Shown here piece by piece: positions 1-8,470 of a stretch of DNA of 8,608 nt. Location of the stretch: positions 1 to 8,608 of the forward strand of contig JAKABK010000053.1 of assembly GCA_021796905.1 (NCBI GenBank), read 5' to 3'. Position 1 is the first letter of the stretch. The number at the start of each line of letters is the position of its first letter. The notes under the pieces are model-generated. The model was not told where the DNA came from, made no database searches, and worked only from the letters and a program-made list of their open reading frames with translations. A program made the position numbers and the translations under genes. The stretch comes from Actinomycetes bacterium (lineage in GTDB: Bacteria; Actinomycetota; Acidimicrobiia; Acidimicrobiales; Palsa-688).

Positions 1-1
1 C

Positions 2-67
2 GCCCTGGCCACCGTCAGCGACAGCGGCTACAGCACCGGTACCGGCGAGGACAGCTTCACCAACTGA
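2..67 (+). CDS. C-terminal end of an unidentified protein (partial, cut by window edge)
   Basis: Only the last 21 codons and a TGA stop are present, so the product cannot be named. The peptide is hydrophilic and rich in Ser, Thr and Gly, and it ends in DSFTN. The frame is supported by codon use: 20 of 21 codons end in G or C, as expected for real genes in this genome, while the two other plus-strand frames show mixed third positions. The gene is convergent with the lipoprotein gene to its right, with 30 bases between the two stop codons and no clear hairpin in that gap. The rest of the gene lies left of the window. Confidence 0.6.
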   Translation, partial: ALATVSDSGYSTGTGEDSFTN

Positions 68-97
68 ACGAGCTTCACGCCCTCCAACCTCTCGGGG

Positions 98-442
98 TCA
101 CTGCTGGCCCGCCTGCCGCCGGTAGGCAGGGCAGAGATCGTCAGCCGCGGCGGCGACCACCGAGGCGAGGTCCTGGCTCGGCATCCCGGACGACCCGAGC
201 TGCTCGACCACGCCGGCGAAAGGCTCACCCGAGGAGAGCTCGGCGCAGGCCGCCTCCCCGAGGCGCACCAGGGCCACGTCGCTGCGGTAGGCGTTCGCCT
301 GCGGCACCTCGGCGTGCACCGCCTGCAGGAAGGCGCTGCGCGCCGCCGGGATCGGGCCCGCGGGCCCGCCGCAGCTGCCGAGCAGCAGCGACAACCCGAC
401 AGCCGCCGCCACCGGGCTCCGGGACGTCAGCGCCGGCGTCAC
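98..442 (-). CDS. Small DUF732-like lipoprotein
   Basis: A 114-residue predicted secreted lipoprotein. The N-terminus has an Arg at residue 8, a hydrophobic stretch at about 10-22 and a lipobox-like Leu-Gly-Ser-Cys with the lipidated Cys at 24. The mature part has the layout of the DUF732 family known from mycobacteria: a start resembling AFLQAV, a Gly-Glu-x-x-Cys segment with Cys66, a central VVEQLGSSG segment, and a closing Ala-rich helix ending in DDLCP with Cys104. The two mature cysteines probably form a disulphide. The function of this family is not established. The GTG start at 442 overlaps the nudC stop as GTGA, which suggests translational coupling to nudC. No ATG lies nearby in frame, and this start puts the signal sequence at the extreme N-terminus. 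The family call comes from pattern recognition only and is fairly confident. Confidence 0.75.
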   Translation of the reverse strand: MTPALTSRSPVAAAVGLSLLLGSCGGPAGPIPAARSAFLQAVHAEVPQANAYRSDVALVRLGEAACAELSSGEPFAGVVEQLGSSGMPSQDLASVVAAAADDLCPAYRRQAGQQ

Positions 443-1332
443 CGCCCGGGCCTCCTCCGCTCCCCGCCCCCGGCGTGCTCGCCGCACCAGGCGTCGATCA
501 TCCGGCGGGCGATGCTGAGCGCCGGCGGCAGCTCCGGCAGGTTCCCGACACCGAACCATGCCGCCTCGGCGATCTCGACCCCGTCGGGCACCGGTTCGCC
601 GGCCGCCCACCGGGCCCGGAAACCGACCATCAGCGAGTGGGGGAACGGCCAGGGCTGGCTGCCGAAGTAGCGGATCGCACCGAGCTCGACACCTACCTCC
701 TCGCCCACCTCCCGGCGGACCGCCTCCTCGAGGGTCTCGCCCGGCTCGACGAAACCGGCGAGGGTCGAGAAGGTCCGACCCTGGAACGATGCGTTGCGGG
801 CCAGGAGCAGCTCGTCGTCCCGCTCCACGGCGACGATCACCGCCGGCGCCAGCCGGGGATAGGCGGACAAGCCGCAGGCCGGGCAGCGAACGACCCGCTC
901 GGCCGGCTCGGCGATCGTCGCGGTCGAGCACCGCCCGCAGAAAGCCGAAGTGCGGCGCCATTCCACCAGCTGCACCGCCCGCCCGGCGACGCTCCACTCG
1001 CTCTCGCCGAGCACCGCCCCGAGCGCCCGGAGCGGGGCCCATCTGGTGCCCGGCGGTGCCGGGGAGCCGGTCGTGATCCCCTGCGCCCAGCACAACCGAC
1101 CCTCGGCGATCCCGAGCAGCACCGGGTCGGTGTCGGTCCGCTGGGACAGCTCGTCCGGCATCACCGCCGGCCATCCGACGCCGACCGCCTCCTCGGTGCG
1201 CGCCACCCCCGGGGCGTCGTCGACGACGACGAGGACCTCCCCGCTGCGCACCAGGTACCAGTCGGCGGCTTCGGGGGCAGGGTCGGGGGGTGAGACCATC
1301 GGGACGATCGGCATCTGCAATGCGTAGCGCAA
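439..1332 (-). CDS. nudC: NADH pyrophosphatase / NAD-cap hydrolase NudC
   Basis: A Nudix hydrolase that splits NAD(H) into NMN(H) and AMP. In characterised homologues it also removes the NAD cap from RNA. An N-terminal domain (about 1-125) is followed by a four-cysteine zinc ribbon (Cys132, Cys135, Cys150, Cys153), with the same 2-14-2 spacing as E. coli NudC. The Nudix box runs from Gly193 to Val215 (Gly193, Glu199, Arg207-Glu208, Glu211-Glu212, Gly214). The NudC-specific SQPWPFPxS signature is at 225-233 and separates it from other Nudix enzymes. The length of 297 residues is normal. The start is uncertain. TTG at 1332 has a GGGAG ribosome site nine bases upstream, and ATG at 1314 (six codons in) lacks one. 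The gene is divergent from the haemoglobin gene, and its TGA overlaps the start of the lipoprotein gene. Confidence 0.93.
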   Translation of the reverse strand: MRYALQMPIVPMVSPPDPAPEAADWYLVRSGEVLVVVDDAPGVARTEEAVGVGWPAVMPDELSQRTDTDPVLLGIAEGRLCWAQGITTGSPAPPGTRWAPLRALGAVLGESEWSVAGRAVQLVEWRRTSAFCGRCSTATIAEPAERVVRCPACGLSAYPRLAPAVIVAVERDDELLLARNASFQGRTFSTLAGFVEPGETLEEAVRREVGEEVGVELGAIRYFGSQPWPFPHSLMVGFRARWAAGEPVPDGVEIAEAAWFGVGNLPELPPALSIARRMIDAWCGEHAGGGERRRPGR

Positions 1333-1341
1333 CCCGGGGCG

Positions 1342-1346
1342 CTCCC
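1342..1346 (-). promoter_or_regulatory. Ribosome binding site favouring the TTG start of nudC
   Basis: On the minus strand this reads GGGAG, nine bases before TTG 1332. It is the only Shine-Dalgarno-like match near the three possible nudC starts (TTG 1332, TTG 1320, ATG 1314), so it favours the TTG. It sits in GC-rich sequence where such a match can arise by chance. Confidence 0.4.
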
Positions 1347-1382
1347 GGGACCCGCAGCGCCGGTCCGGCCGATCCAGCCACG

Positions 1383-1424
1383 ACCCCGCCGAGGGACCGG
1401 AGAGGCCGGCGGAGCCGGCGGGGT
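1383..1424. repeat. Inverted repeat in the nudC-globin spacer
   Basis: The nine-base arm ACCCCGCCG at 1383-1391 is matched perfectly by its reverse complement at 1416-1424, with a 24-base loop. It lies in the divergent spacer and overlaps the first copy of the direct repeat. It could fold in a globin leader transcript or serve as an operator. The low sequence complexity makes chance a fair alternative. Confidence 0.35.
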
Positions 1425-1465
1425 TCCGACCCCGGCGGGTACCGGAGCCGGCGGAGCCGGCGGGG
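1396..1465. repeat. GC-rich direct repeat, two copies built from a 9-base unit
   Basis: Two copies of the same block lie 42-45 bases apart. The core GCCGGCGGAGCCGGCGGGG is identical at 1405-1423 and 1447-1465. Each copy is preceded by ACCGGAG (1396-1402 and 1441-1447), and the first copy has three extra bases between the two parts. Each core is itself two tandem 9-base units, GCCGGCGGA and GCCGGCGGG. The repeat fills much of the 169-base non-coding spacer between divergent nudC and the globin gene. No conserved protein frame explains it. It may be a dispersed GC-rich repeat, a regulator-binding array or simple slippage. Confidence 0.7.
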
Positions 1466-1501
1466 CCGCGCGATCACCGTCGGGTGCGGCATCCTGGCGG
1501 G

Positions 1502-1933
1502 GTGGCTGCATCCACGCTCTACCAGCGGGTCGGCGGGGACGCCTTCTTCGAGGACCTCACCCGGCGTTTCTACACCGGGGTACGCGGCGACCCGCGCCTC
1601 GCTCGCCTGTACCCCGCCGACGAGCCCGGCTTCGAGGCGGCCCGGCAGCACCTCAGGGACTTCCTGGTCCAGTTCTTCGGGGGGCCCACCACCTACAGCG
1701 AGAGCCGCGGCCACCCCCGCCTCCGGATGCGCCACGACCGTTTCGTGATCGGACGGGCGGAGCGCGACGCGTGGGTCGCCCACATGCTCGACGCCCTGTC
1801 CGCCTCGGATCTCGGTCCGATGGAACGCTCGCAGATGGTCACCTACTTCGAGTCGGCCGCCACCCACCTGGTCAACGCCGACGAGCCCCCGGCCCCGCCC
1901 GGCGGGGGATCCCCGGAGGAGGGCCCAGCCTGA
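1502..1933 (+). CDS. glbO: Group 2 (GlbO-type) truncated haemoglobin
   Basis: A small cytoplasmic haem protein of the trHb2 class, whose members bind oxygen and are linked to peroxide or NO chemistry and respiration. The haem-pocket residues align with Mycobacterium tuberculosis trHbO: Tyr24 (B10), Tyr37 (CD1), proximal His78 (F8, within GHPRLRMRH) and Trp91 (G8, within ERDAW). The signature GGPTTYSE-RGHPRLRMRH is intact. The usual QYW before GGP is QFF here. The length is 143 residues from GTG 1502. A GTG at 1484 would add six residues. I prefer 1502 because it places the family N-terminus (ASTLYQRVGG) right after the start, but neither start has a well-spaced ribosome site. The last 18 or so residues are a Pro/Gly/Glu tail whose codons also carry the ribosome site of the next gene. 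The TGA overlaps that gene's start. Confidence 0.93.
   Translation: MAASTLYQRVGGDAFFEDLTRRFYTGVRGDPRLARLYPADEPGFEAARQHLRDFLVQFFGGPTTYSESRGHPRLRMRHDRFVIGRAERDAWVAHMLDALSASDLGPMERSQMVTYFESAATHLVNADEPPAPPGGGSPEEGPA
1915..1923 (+). promoter_or_regulatory. Strong ribosome binding site before a CTG start
   Basis: GGAGGAGGG lies inside the 3' end of the globin gene and is followed by six bases and then CTG at 1930. It is the best Shine-Dalgarno match noted in the window and is correctly spaced. It decides the hydrolase start, because no ATG, GTG or TTG in that frame lies near it: the nearest GTG codons are at 1771, deep inside the globin gene, and at 2002, inside the first conserved beta strand. 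Confidence 0.75.
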
Positions 1934-2904
1934 ACCCGGTCCCACCGGCGGGTCGGCGACCCCCGAGGCTCGCCGGCGTCGACCGGGGCAGCGGACCGGC
2001 GGTGGTGCTGCTCCACGGCCAGCCCGGCACGTCCGCCGACTGGTCGGAGGTGCTCGACCGTCTCACCGGGAGCTTCCGGGTGCTGGCCCCGGACCGCCCC
2101 GGCTACGGACGCACCGGTGGCAGCGCCGGCGACTTCGACGCCAACGCCGCCGCCGTCGTCTCCCACCTCGACGCCGCCGGCGTCCCCGAGGCGCTGCTCG
2201 TCGGTCACAGCTGGGGAGGAGGGGTGGCACTACGGGTCGCACAGATCGCCCCTGCGCGAGTCGCCGGCCTGGTGCTCGCCGCCTCGGTCGGCGCGGCGGC
2301 ACCCACCGGGCTCGATCGGGCCCTGGCGATCCGGCCGGTCGGTGAGCTGGTCGCCGCTGCCGCTCTCGGCGGCGCCGCCCGGGCGCTGGCGGTCGGCGCC
2401 GTCCGCCGTCGCCTCCGGGACCGTCTCCCCCGGGCCCGCAGCCAGGCGCTCGAGGCACTCGTGTACCCGCAGCGGTCGGGGCCGGGTGACCTCGGAGCAC
2501 CCCGGACACCGGTGTGGCGCAGCTTCGCCGTCGAGCAGCGGGCCCTCGTCGCCCGGACCGACGGGCTCCTCGACGCCCTCGCCGACCTCGACTGCCCCGT
2601 CGACGTGGTCACCGGGTCCACCGACCGGGTCGTCACCCCTGCCGAGTCCACCCGGCTCGCCGCCGCGATCCCCGGGGCGAAGCTGGTCGTGGTCCCCGGG
2701 GTCGGCCATCTCCTCCCCCACGACGCCCCCGACGCGCTGGCCGGGTCGGTCACCGACGTCGCCCTCCGCGCCGGGCTGGTCCCTGGTCGTCGCAGGACCA
2801 GCGCGGGGATCTCGACGGTCAGACCCGCAGGAAGCGACGGACGGCGAACGCCGAACCGATCGCCCCGACCGCCGCCCCGACGAGGAGCATCACCAGCCCG
2901 GTGA
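1930..2904 (+). CDS. Alpha/beta-fold hydrolase, probable CTG start
   Basis: A soluble alpha/beta hydrolase with a complete catalytic set, counting from CTG 1930: the HGQPG oxyanion strand at 29-33, DRPGYGRTG at 55-63, nucleophile elbow GHSWGG with Ser94, acid Asp232 in TGSTDRV, and base His260 in VGHLLP. The cap region is about 120-215. The substrate cannot be told; epoxide hydrolases, esterases and peptidase-like members share these motifs. The CTG overlaps the globin stop as CTGA, so the two genes are probably translated together. A GTG at 2002 would remove the first conserved strand. The fold should end near residue 282. The remaining 42 residues are Arg/Pro-rich. From residue 298 the frame lies antisense to ftsX, and 13 of its 27 last codons end in A, unlike the rest of the gene. 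The tail looks like run-on to a chance stop rather than selected protein. Confidence 0.85.
   Translation: MNPVPPAGRRPPRLAGVDRGSGPAVVLLHGQPGTSADWSEVLDRLTGSFRVLAPDRPGYGRTGGSAGDFDANAAAVVSHLDAAGVPEALLVGHSWGGGVALRVAQIAPARVAGLVLAASVGAAAPTGLDRALAIRPVGELVAAAALGGAARALAVGAVRRRLRDRLPRARSQALEALVYPQRSGPGDLGAPRTPVWRSFAVEQRALVARTDGLLDALADLDCPVDVVTGSTDRVVTPAESTRLAAAIPGAKLVVVPGVGHLLPHDAPDALAGSVTDVALRAGLVPGRRRTSAGISTVRPAGSDGRRTPNRSPRPPPRRGASPAR
2775..2802. terminator. Candidate bidirectional terminator hairpin between hydrolase and ftsX
   Basis: GCTGGTCCCTG at 2775-2785 pairs with CAGGACCAGC at 2793-2802, giving ten base pairs with one bulged C and a 7-base loop. It sits 16 bases beyond the ftsX stop and just after the codons for the conserved hydrolase fold, where a convergent junction would need a terminator. 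There is no T-run on either side, which is common in actinobacteria but weakens the call. It is also inside the hydrolase reading frame. Confidence 0.45.
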
Positions 2905-3733
2905 CGATCGCGTCGTGGGCCGGCACGTACAGCCGTTGCGGCGCGAGCGACTCGCTCCCGACGAACGACGCGATCGACCGGCGCGCGAAGTAGATCGGCA
3001 GGAAGGCGAGCAGCGCACCGAGCACCCCGTCCACCAAGCCCTCGAGCATGAACGGGACCCGGATGAACCAGTTGGTCGCCCCGACGAGCTTCATCACCGC
3101 CACCTCCCGGCGTCGCGCGAAGATCGCCAGCTGGATGGTGTTGACGATCAGCGCGACCGCACCGATCATCACCCCGACAGCCAGGATCACCGCGATCTCC
3201 GAGAGGGTCCGGAAACGGTTCTCGAGCGACTGGATCGCCTGGGCTGCGTATGCGACCCGGAACACCCCGGGCTGACCCCGGAACTGGTCGCCGACGGTGG
3301 TGACGTCGCTCGGCGAGCGGGGCACGACCCGGTAGGAGGGGGGCATCTGCGCGGGCGACATCACCCGCACCAGCTGCGGGTCGCCACCGAAGATGATCTT
3401 GAACTCGTGGTAGGCCTCGGTCTTGTCGACGTAGAAGTATTTCTTCACCAGCCCGGCCCCGGCCCCGACGGCCCCGGTACCCGACGCCCGGTCCTCGGCG
3501 AGCAGCTTGCCGACCGCCTTCACCTCGCTCGGGCTGACCGACGGGTTCAAGAAGATCGCGACCTGCACCCCCCCGCGCCACTGCACGGCCTGCTCGTGTA
3601 TCGCCTGGCGCATGATGAGCACCCCGCCCGCCGCGGCGAGCGACACGAACATGGTGATCACCGCGGCCACCGTCATCGCCAGGTTGCGCCGCAGGTTGCC
3701 GCCGGTCTCGCGGATCAGGTAGCCGGAGGACAC
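2819..3733 (-). CDS. ftsX: Cell division protein FtsX
   Basis: The membrane subunit of the FtsEX complex, which uses ATP hydrolysis by FtsE to switch on peptidoglycan hydrolases at the division site. The 304-residue protein has the standard topology: a short cytoplasmic N-terminus, membrane segment 1 at about 19-41, a large extracellular domain (about 42-177), then segments at about 178-204, 228-250 and 275-297. The conserved cytoplasmic loop REVAVMKLVGATNWFIR is at 209-225, just before segment 3. The extracellular domain carries a Gly/Ala-rich patch at 83-94, probably a flexible loop. The GTG start at 3733 is one base after the ftsE stop, so the two are co-translated. The last 86 bases overlap the convergent hydrolase frame. 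Membrane limits are estimated by eye. Confidence 0.95.
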   Translation of the reverse strand: MSSGYLIRETGGNLRRNLAMTVAAVITMFVSLAAAGGVLIMRQAIHEQAVQWRGGVQVAIFLNPSVSPSEVKAVGKLLAEDRASGTGAVGAGAGLVKKYFYVDKTEAYHEFKIIFGGDPQLVRVMSPAQMPPSYRVVPRSPSDVTTVGDQFRGQPGVFRVAYAAQAIQSLENRFRTLSEIAVILAVGVMIGAVALIVNTIQLAIFARRREVAVMKLVGATNWFIRVPFMLEGLVDGVLGALLAFLPIYFARRSIASFVGSESLAPQRLYVPAHDAIVTGLVMLLVGAAVGAIGSAFAVRRFLRV

Positions 3734-3734
3734 C

Positions 3735-4421
3735 TCAGGCCCCCACCCCGTAGATGCCCCGCTCCTGGTCGCGTACCACCGTGCCCCGGTCGAGCTCGAT
3801 CACCCGCCGGCGCATCGAGTCGACGATGGTGTTGTCGTGGGTGGCCATCACCACCGTGGTGCCGGTCTTGTTGATCCGGTCGAGGAGGCGCATGATCCCT
3901 GCGGTGGTGCTCGGGTCGAGGTTGCCGGTCGGCTCGTCGGCGAGGAGGATCAGCGGACGGTTGACGAACGCCCTGGCGATCGCCACCCGCTGCTGCTCAC
4001 CGCCGGACAGCTCGCCCGGTAGGCTGCGCAGCTTCTTCCCGAGCCCCACGAGGTCGAGGATCTGGGGGACCTGGGAGCGCACCACGTGGCGGGGACGGCC
4101 GATCACCTCCAGGGCGAACGCGACGTTCTCGTAGACGGTCTTGGTCGGCAGCAACCGGAAGTCCTGGAACACGCAGCCGATGTTGCGGCGCAGGTAGGGG
4201 ACCTTGTAGGGCGACAGGGACCCGACCTCCTTGCCGGCCACCCACACCTGCCCCTCGTCGGCGACCTCCTCCTTGGTGACCAGACGCAGGAACGTGGACT
4301 TGCCCGACCCCGACGGGCCGACGAGGAAGACCAGCTCGCCCTTCTGGATGTCGACGCTGACATCCCGGAGGGCGACGGTTGTGCCTTTGTAGGCCTTGGT
4401 GACGTGCTCGAGTCTGATCAT
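3735..4421 (-). CDS. ftsE: Cell division ATP-binding protein FtsE
   Basis: The ABC-type ATPase that drives FtsX. All nucleotide-binding motifs are present, counting from ATG 4421: Walker [10 protein letters not shown] (35-43), Q-loop Gln86 in [10 protein letters not shown], signature LSGGEQQ (138-144), Walker B LILLADEP (157-164) with catalytic Glu163, D-loop after GNLD, and switch His195 in MATHD. The length of 228 residues is typical. ATG 4421 is preferred because it gives the family N-terminus [16 protein letters not shown] 4439 would add six residues (MRLHAA) without any recognisable family match. Neither start has a good ribosome site. The gene is followed after one base by ftsX. It lies 83 bases downstream of prfB, behind a hairpin and a possible promoter. 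Confidence 0.96.
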   Translation of the reverse strand: MIRLEHVTKAYKGTTVALRDVSVDIQKGELVFLVGPSGSGKSTFLRLVTKEEVADEGQVWVAGKEVGSLSPYKVPYLRRNIGCVFQDFRLLPTKTVYENVAFALEVIGRPRHVVRSQVPQILDLVGLGKKLRSLPGELSGGEQQRVAIARAFVNRPLILLADEPTGNLDPSTTAGIMRLLDRINKTGTTVVMATHDNTIVDSMRRRVIELDRGTVVRDQERGIYGVGA

Positions 4422-4459
4422 GGCGGCATGGAGGCGCACCGCCCGCGCACCCCGCAGGG

Positions 4460-4465
4460 AGGTTA
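4460..4465 (-). promoter_or_regulatory. Possible -10 element for ftsEX
   Basis: The minus strand reads TAACCT, matching the actinobacterial TAnnnT consensus. Transcription would begin near 4453, about 30 bases before ATG 4421. A weak -35 candidate, TTCCCC, is 16 bases upstream and lies within the hairpin below prfB. This rests on short matches only. Confidence 0.35.
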
Positions 4466-4476
4466 GCGTGCGCGAA

Positions 4477-4499
4477 CGGCGGGGGGAAGCCTCCCGCCG
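4477..4499 (-). terminator. Candidate terminator hairpin downstream of prfB
   Basis: CGGCGGG at 4477-4483 pairs perfectly with CCCGCCG at 4493-4499, giving a seven-base-pair stem of only G and C. Two more pairs are possible inside after one mismatch. It begins five bases after the prfB stop. Only a GTT follows on the minus strand rather than a T-run, so it may terminate weakly or only attenuate read-through into ftsEX. Confidence 0.5.
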
Positions 4500-4504
4500 C
4501 TCGG

Positions 4505-5661
4505 CTACCCGGCCCGGCTACCCGGCTCCGGGGCGACGGACCGGTCGCCGACCTCGCCCCCCGCCCGCCGCCAGCGCAGGTAGGCCTCCATGAACCCGTC
4601 GAGGTCACCGTCGAGGACCGCCTGGACGTTGCCGGTCTCGTAGTCGCTGCGGTGGTCCTTGACCTGCTGGTAGGGGGCGAGCACGTAGGAACGGATCTGG
4701 GACCCCCACCCGATCATGCTCTTCGGGCCGGCGAGGGCCTCCATCTCCGCCGCCCGCTCCTGCCTGGCCCGCTCCCCGAGCCGCGCGGCGAGGATCTGCA
4801 TCGCCTTCGCCTTGTTCTGGAACTGGCTGCGCTCGTTCTGGACCGCTACCACCACCCCGGTCGGCAGGTGGGTGATCCGCACCGCCGAGTCGGTCACGTT
4901 GACGTGCTGGCCGCCGGCGCCCTGGGAGCGGTAGGTGTCGATCCGCAGGTCCTTCTCGTCGATCTCGACCTCACCGGACTCCTCGAGGAACGGCACTGCC
5001 CCGAAGGTGGCGAAGCTCGTCTGGCGGCGGGCCTGGGAGTCGAACGGGGAGATCCGCACCAGGCGGTGCACGCCGCGCTCCGAGGCGAGCAGCCCGTTGG
5101 CGTAACGCCCCCGGATGATGAACGTCGCGGAGAGGATCCCGGCCTCCTGACCGGCGCTCAGCTCGTCCAGCTCCATCTCGAAACCCCGCCGATCGGCCCA
5201 ACGCTGGTACATGCGCAGCATCATCTCCGCCCAGTCCTGGGCGTCGGTCCCGCCGTCCTTGGCGTGGATCTCGCAGACCGCGTCGGCCTCGTCGTGCTCG
5301 CCGGTGAACAGCGACCGCAGCTCCAGTCCGTCCAGCTCCGCCCCGAGACGCTCGAGCAGCTCGGAAGCCTCCGCCTGCAGCTCGGCGAGCTCTGCGGGGT
5401 CGGCGTCGCCGGACAGCTCGACCAGCGCCTCGGCGTCACCGAGCTGCGCCTCCAGACGGTCGAGCAGCTCGACGTCCGCGTTCACCTGGCCGTACTCGCG
5501 ACTGACCCGCTGGCCGGCGGCGGTGTCGTCCCACAGATCGGGGCGCGACACCTCCACCTCCAGTTCGGCGCGCCTTGCCCGCAAGCGCACCAGGTCGAGG
5601 TAACCGGCCGCCTCCTCCAGGCGTTTCCTGGACCGGCGGACCTCGTCGAGGAGATCGTTCG

Positions 5662-5665
<4 letters not shown>
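4505..5665 (-). CDS. prfB: Peptide chain release factor 2 (RF2)
   Basis: RF2 recognises UGA and UAA stop codons on the ribosome and triggers peptide release. The 386-residue protein has the codon-recognition SPF motif at 206-208 and the catalytic GGQ at 251-253, each within one residue of the E. coli positions. SPF and the overall match identify RF2 rather than RF1. The helical domain 1 is about 1-110. The frame is continuous. At the point where E. coli has its autoregulatory +1 frameshift (GYL then UGA C), this gene reads GGT TAC CTC GAC, so Leu23-Asp24 are decoded in frame. GTG 5665 overlaps the secA TGA as GTGA, implying co-translation with secA. The stop is TAG, read by RF1. The C-terminus extends beyond the E. 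coli end with a short Pro/Gly/Arg tail. Confidence 0.97.
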
Positions 5666-8433
<2,768 letters not shown>

Positions 8434-8439
8434 GTCCCC

Positions 8440-8445
8440 ATCGTA
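8440..8445 (-). promoter_or_regulatory. Probable -10 element of a leaderless secA promoter
   Basis: The minus strand reads TACGAT (consensus TAnnnT), then GGGGAC, then the secA ATG. A start of transcription six or seven bases downstream would fall on the A of the ATG, which is the leaderless arrangement common in actinobacteria. No convincing -35 is seen at 16-18 bases. Confidence 0.5.
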
Positions 8446-8458
8446 CCGGCGGCCCGGT
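8445..8458. repeat. Short inverted repeat upstream of secA
   Basis: ACCGG (8445-8449) and CCGGT (8454-8458) flank CGGC, next to and partly overlapping the putative secA -10. It could be an operator half-site pair or a small hairpin at the end of the upstream regulator transcript. Five-base arms in GC-rich DNA are weak evidence. Confidence 0.25.
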
Positions 8459-8470
8459 AGGGCGCTCCGG

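Noticed and set aside
111..130. Possible terminator hairpin around the lipoprotein 3' end (GCCTGCC...GGTAGGC)
   Set aside because: The stem is imperfect, lies inside coding sequence and has no T-run.
1315..1326. TACGCA six bases before ATG 1314 as a leaderless nudC promoter
   Set aside because: It lacks the conserved final T, and the upstream TTG has a ribosome site. Kept only as an alternative start.
1490..1501. CATCCT six bases before GTG 1502 as a leaderless globin promoter
   Set aside because: Only the A and last T match TAnnnT. This is too weak to call in this composition.
98..1945. A 615-codon minus-strand open frame covering nudC, the spacer and the globin gene
   Set aside because: Only its last 114 codons (from GTG 442) read as a sensible protein. 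The rest is Arg/Gly/Pro-rich shadow of nudC and the globin gene, which have clear family motifs in other frames.
2117..3874. A 585-codon plus-strand open frame across hydrolase, ftsX and ftsE
   Set aside because: Ser/Pro/Arg-rich low-complexity translation that crosses three real genes on two strands.
4419..4439. GTG 4439 as the ftsE start
   Set aside because: It adds six residues absent from the usual family N-terminus and has no ribosome site. ATG 4421 fits the family.
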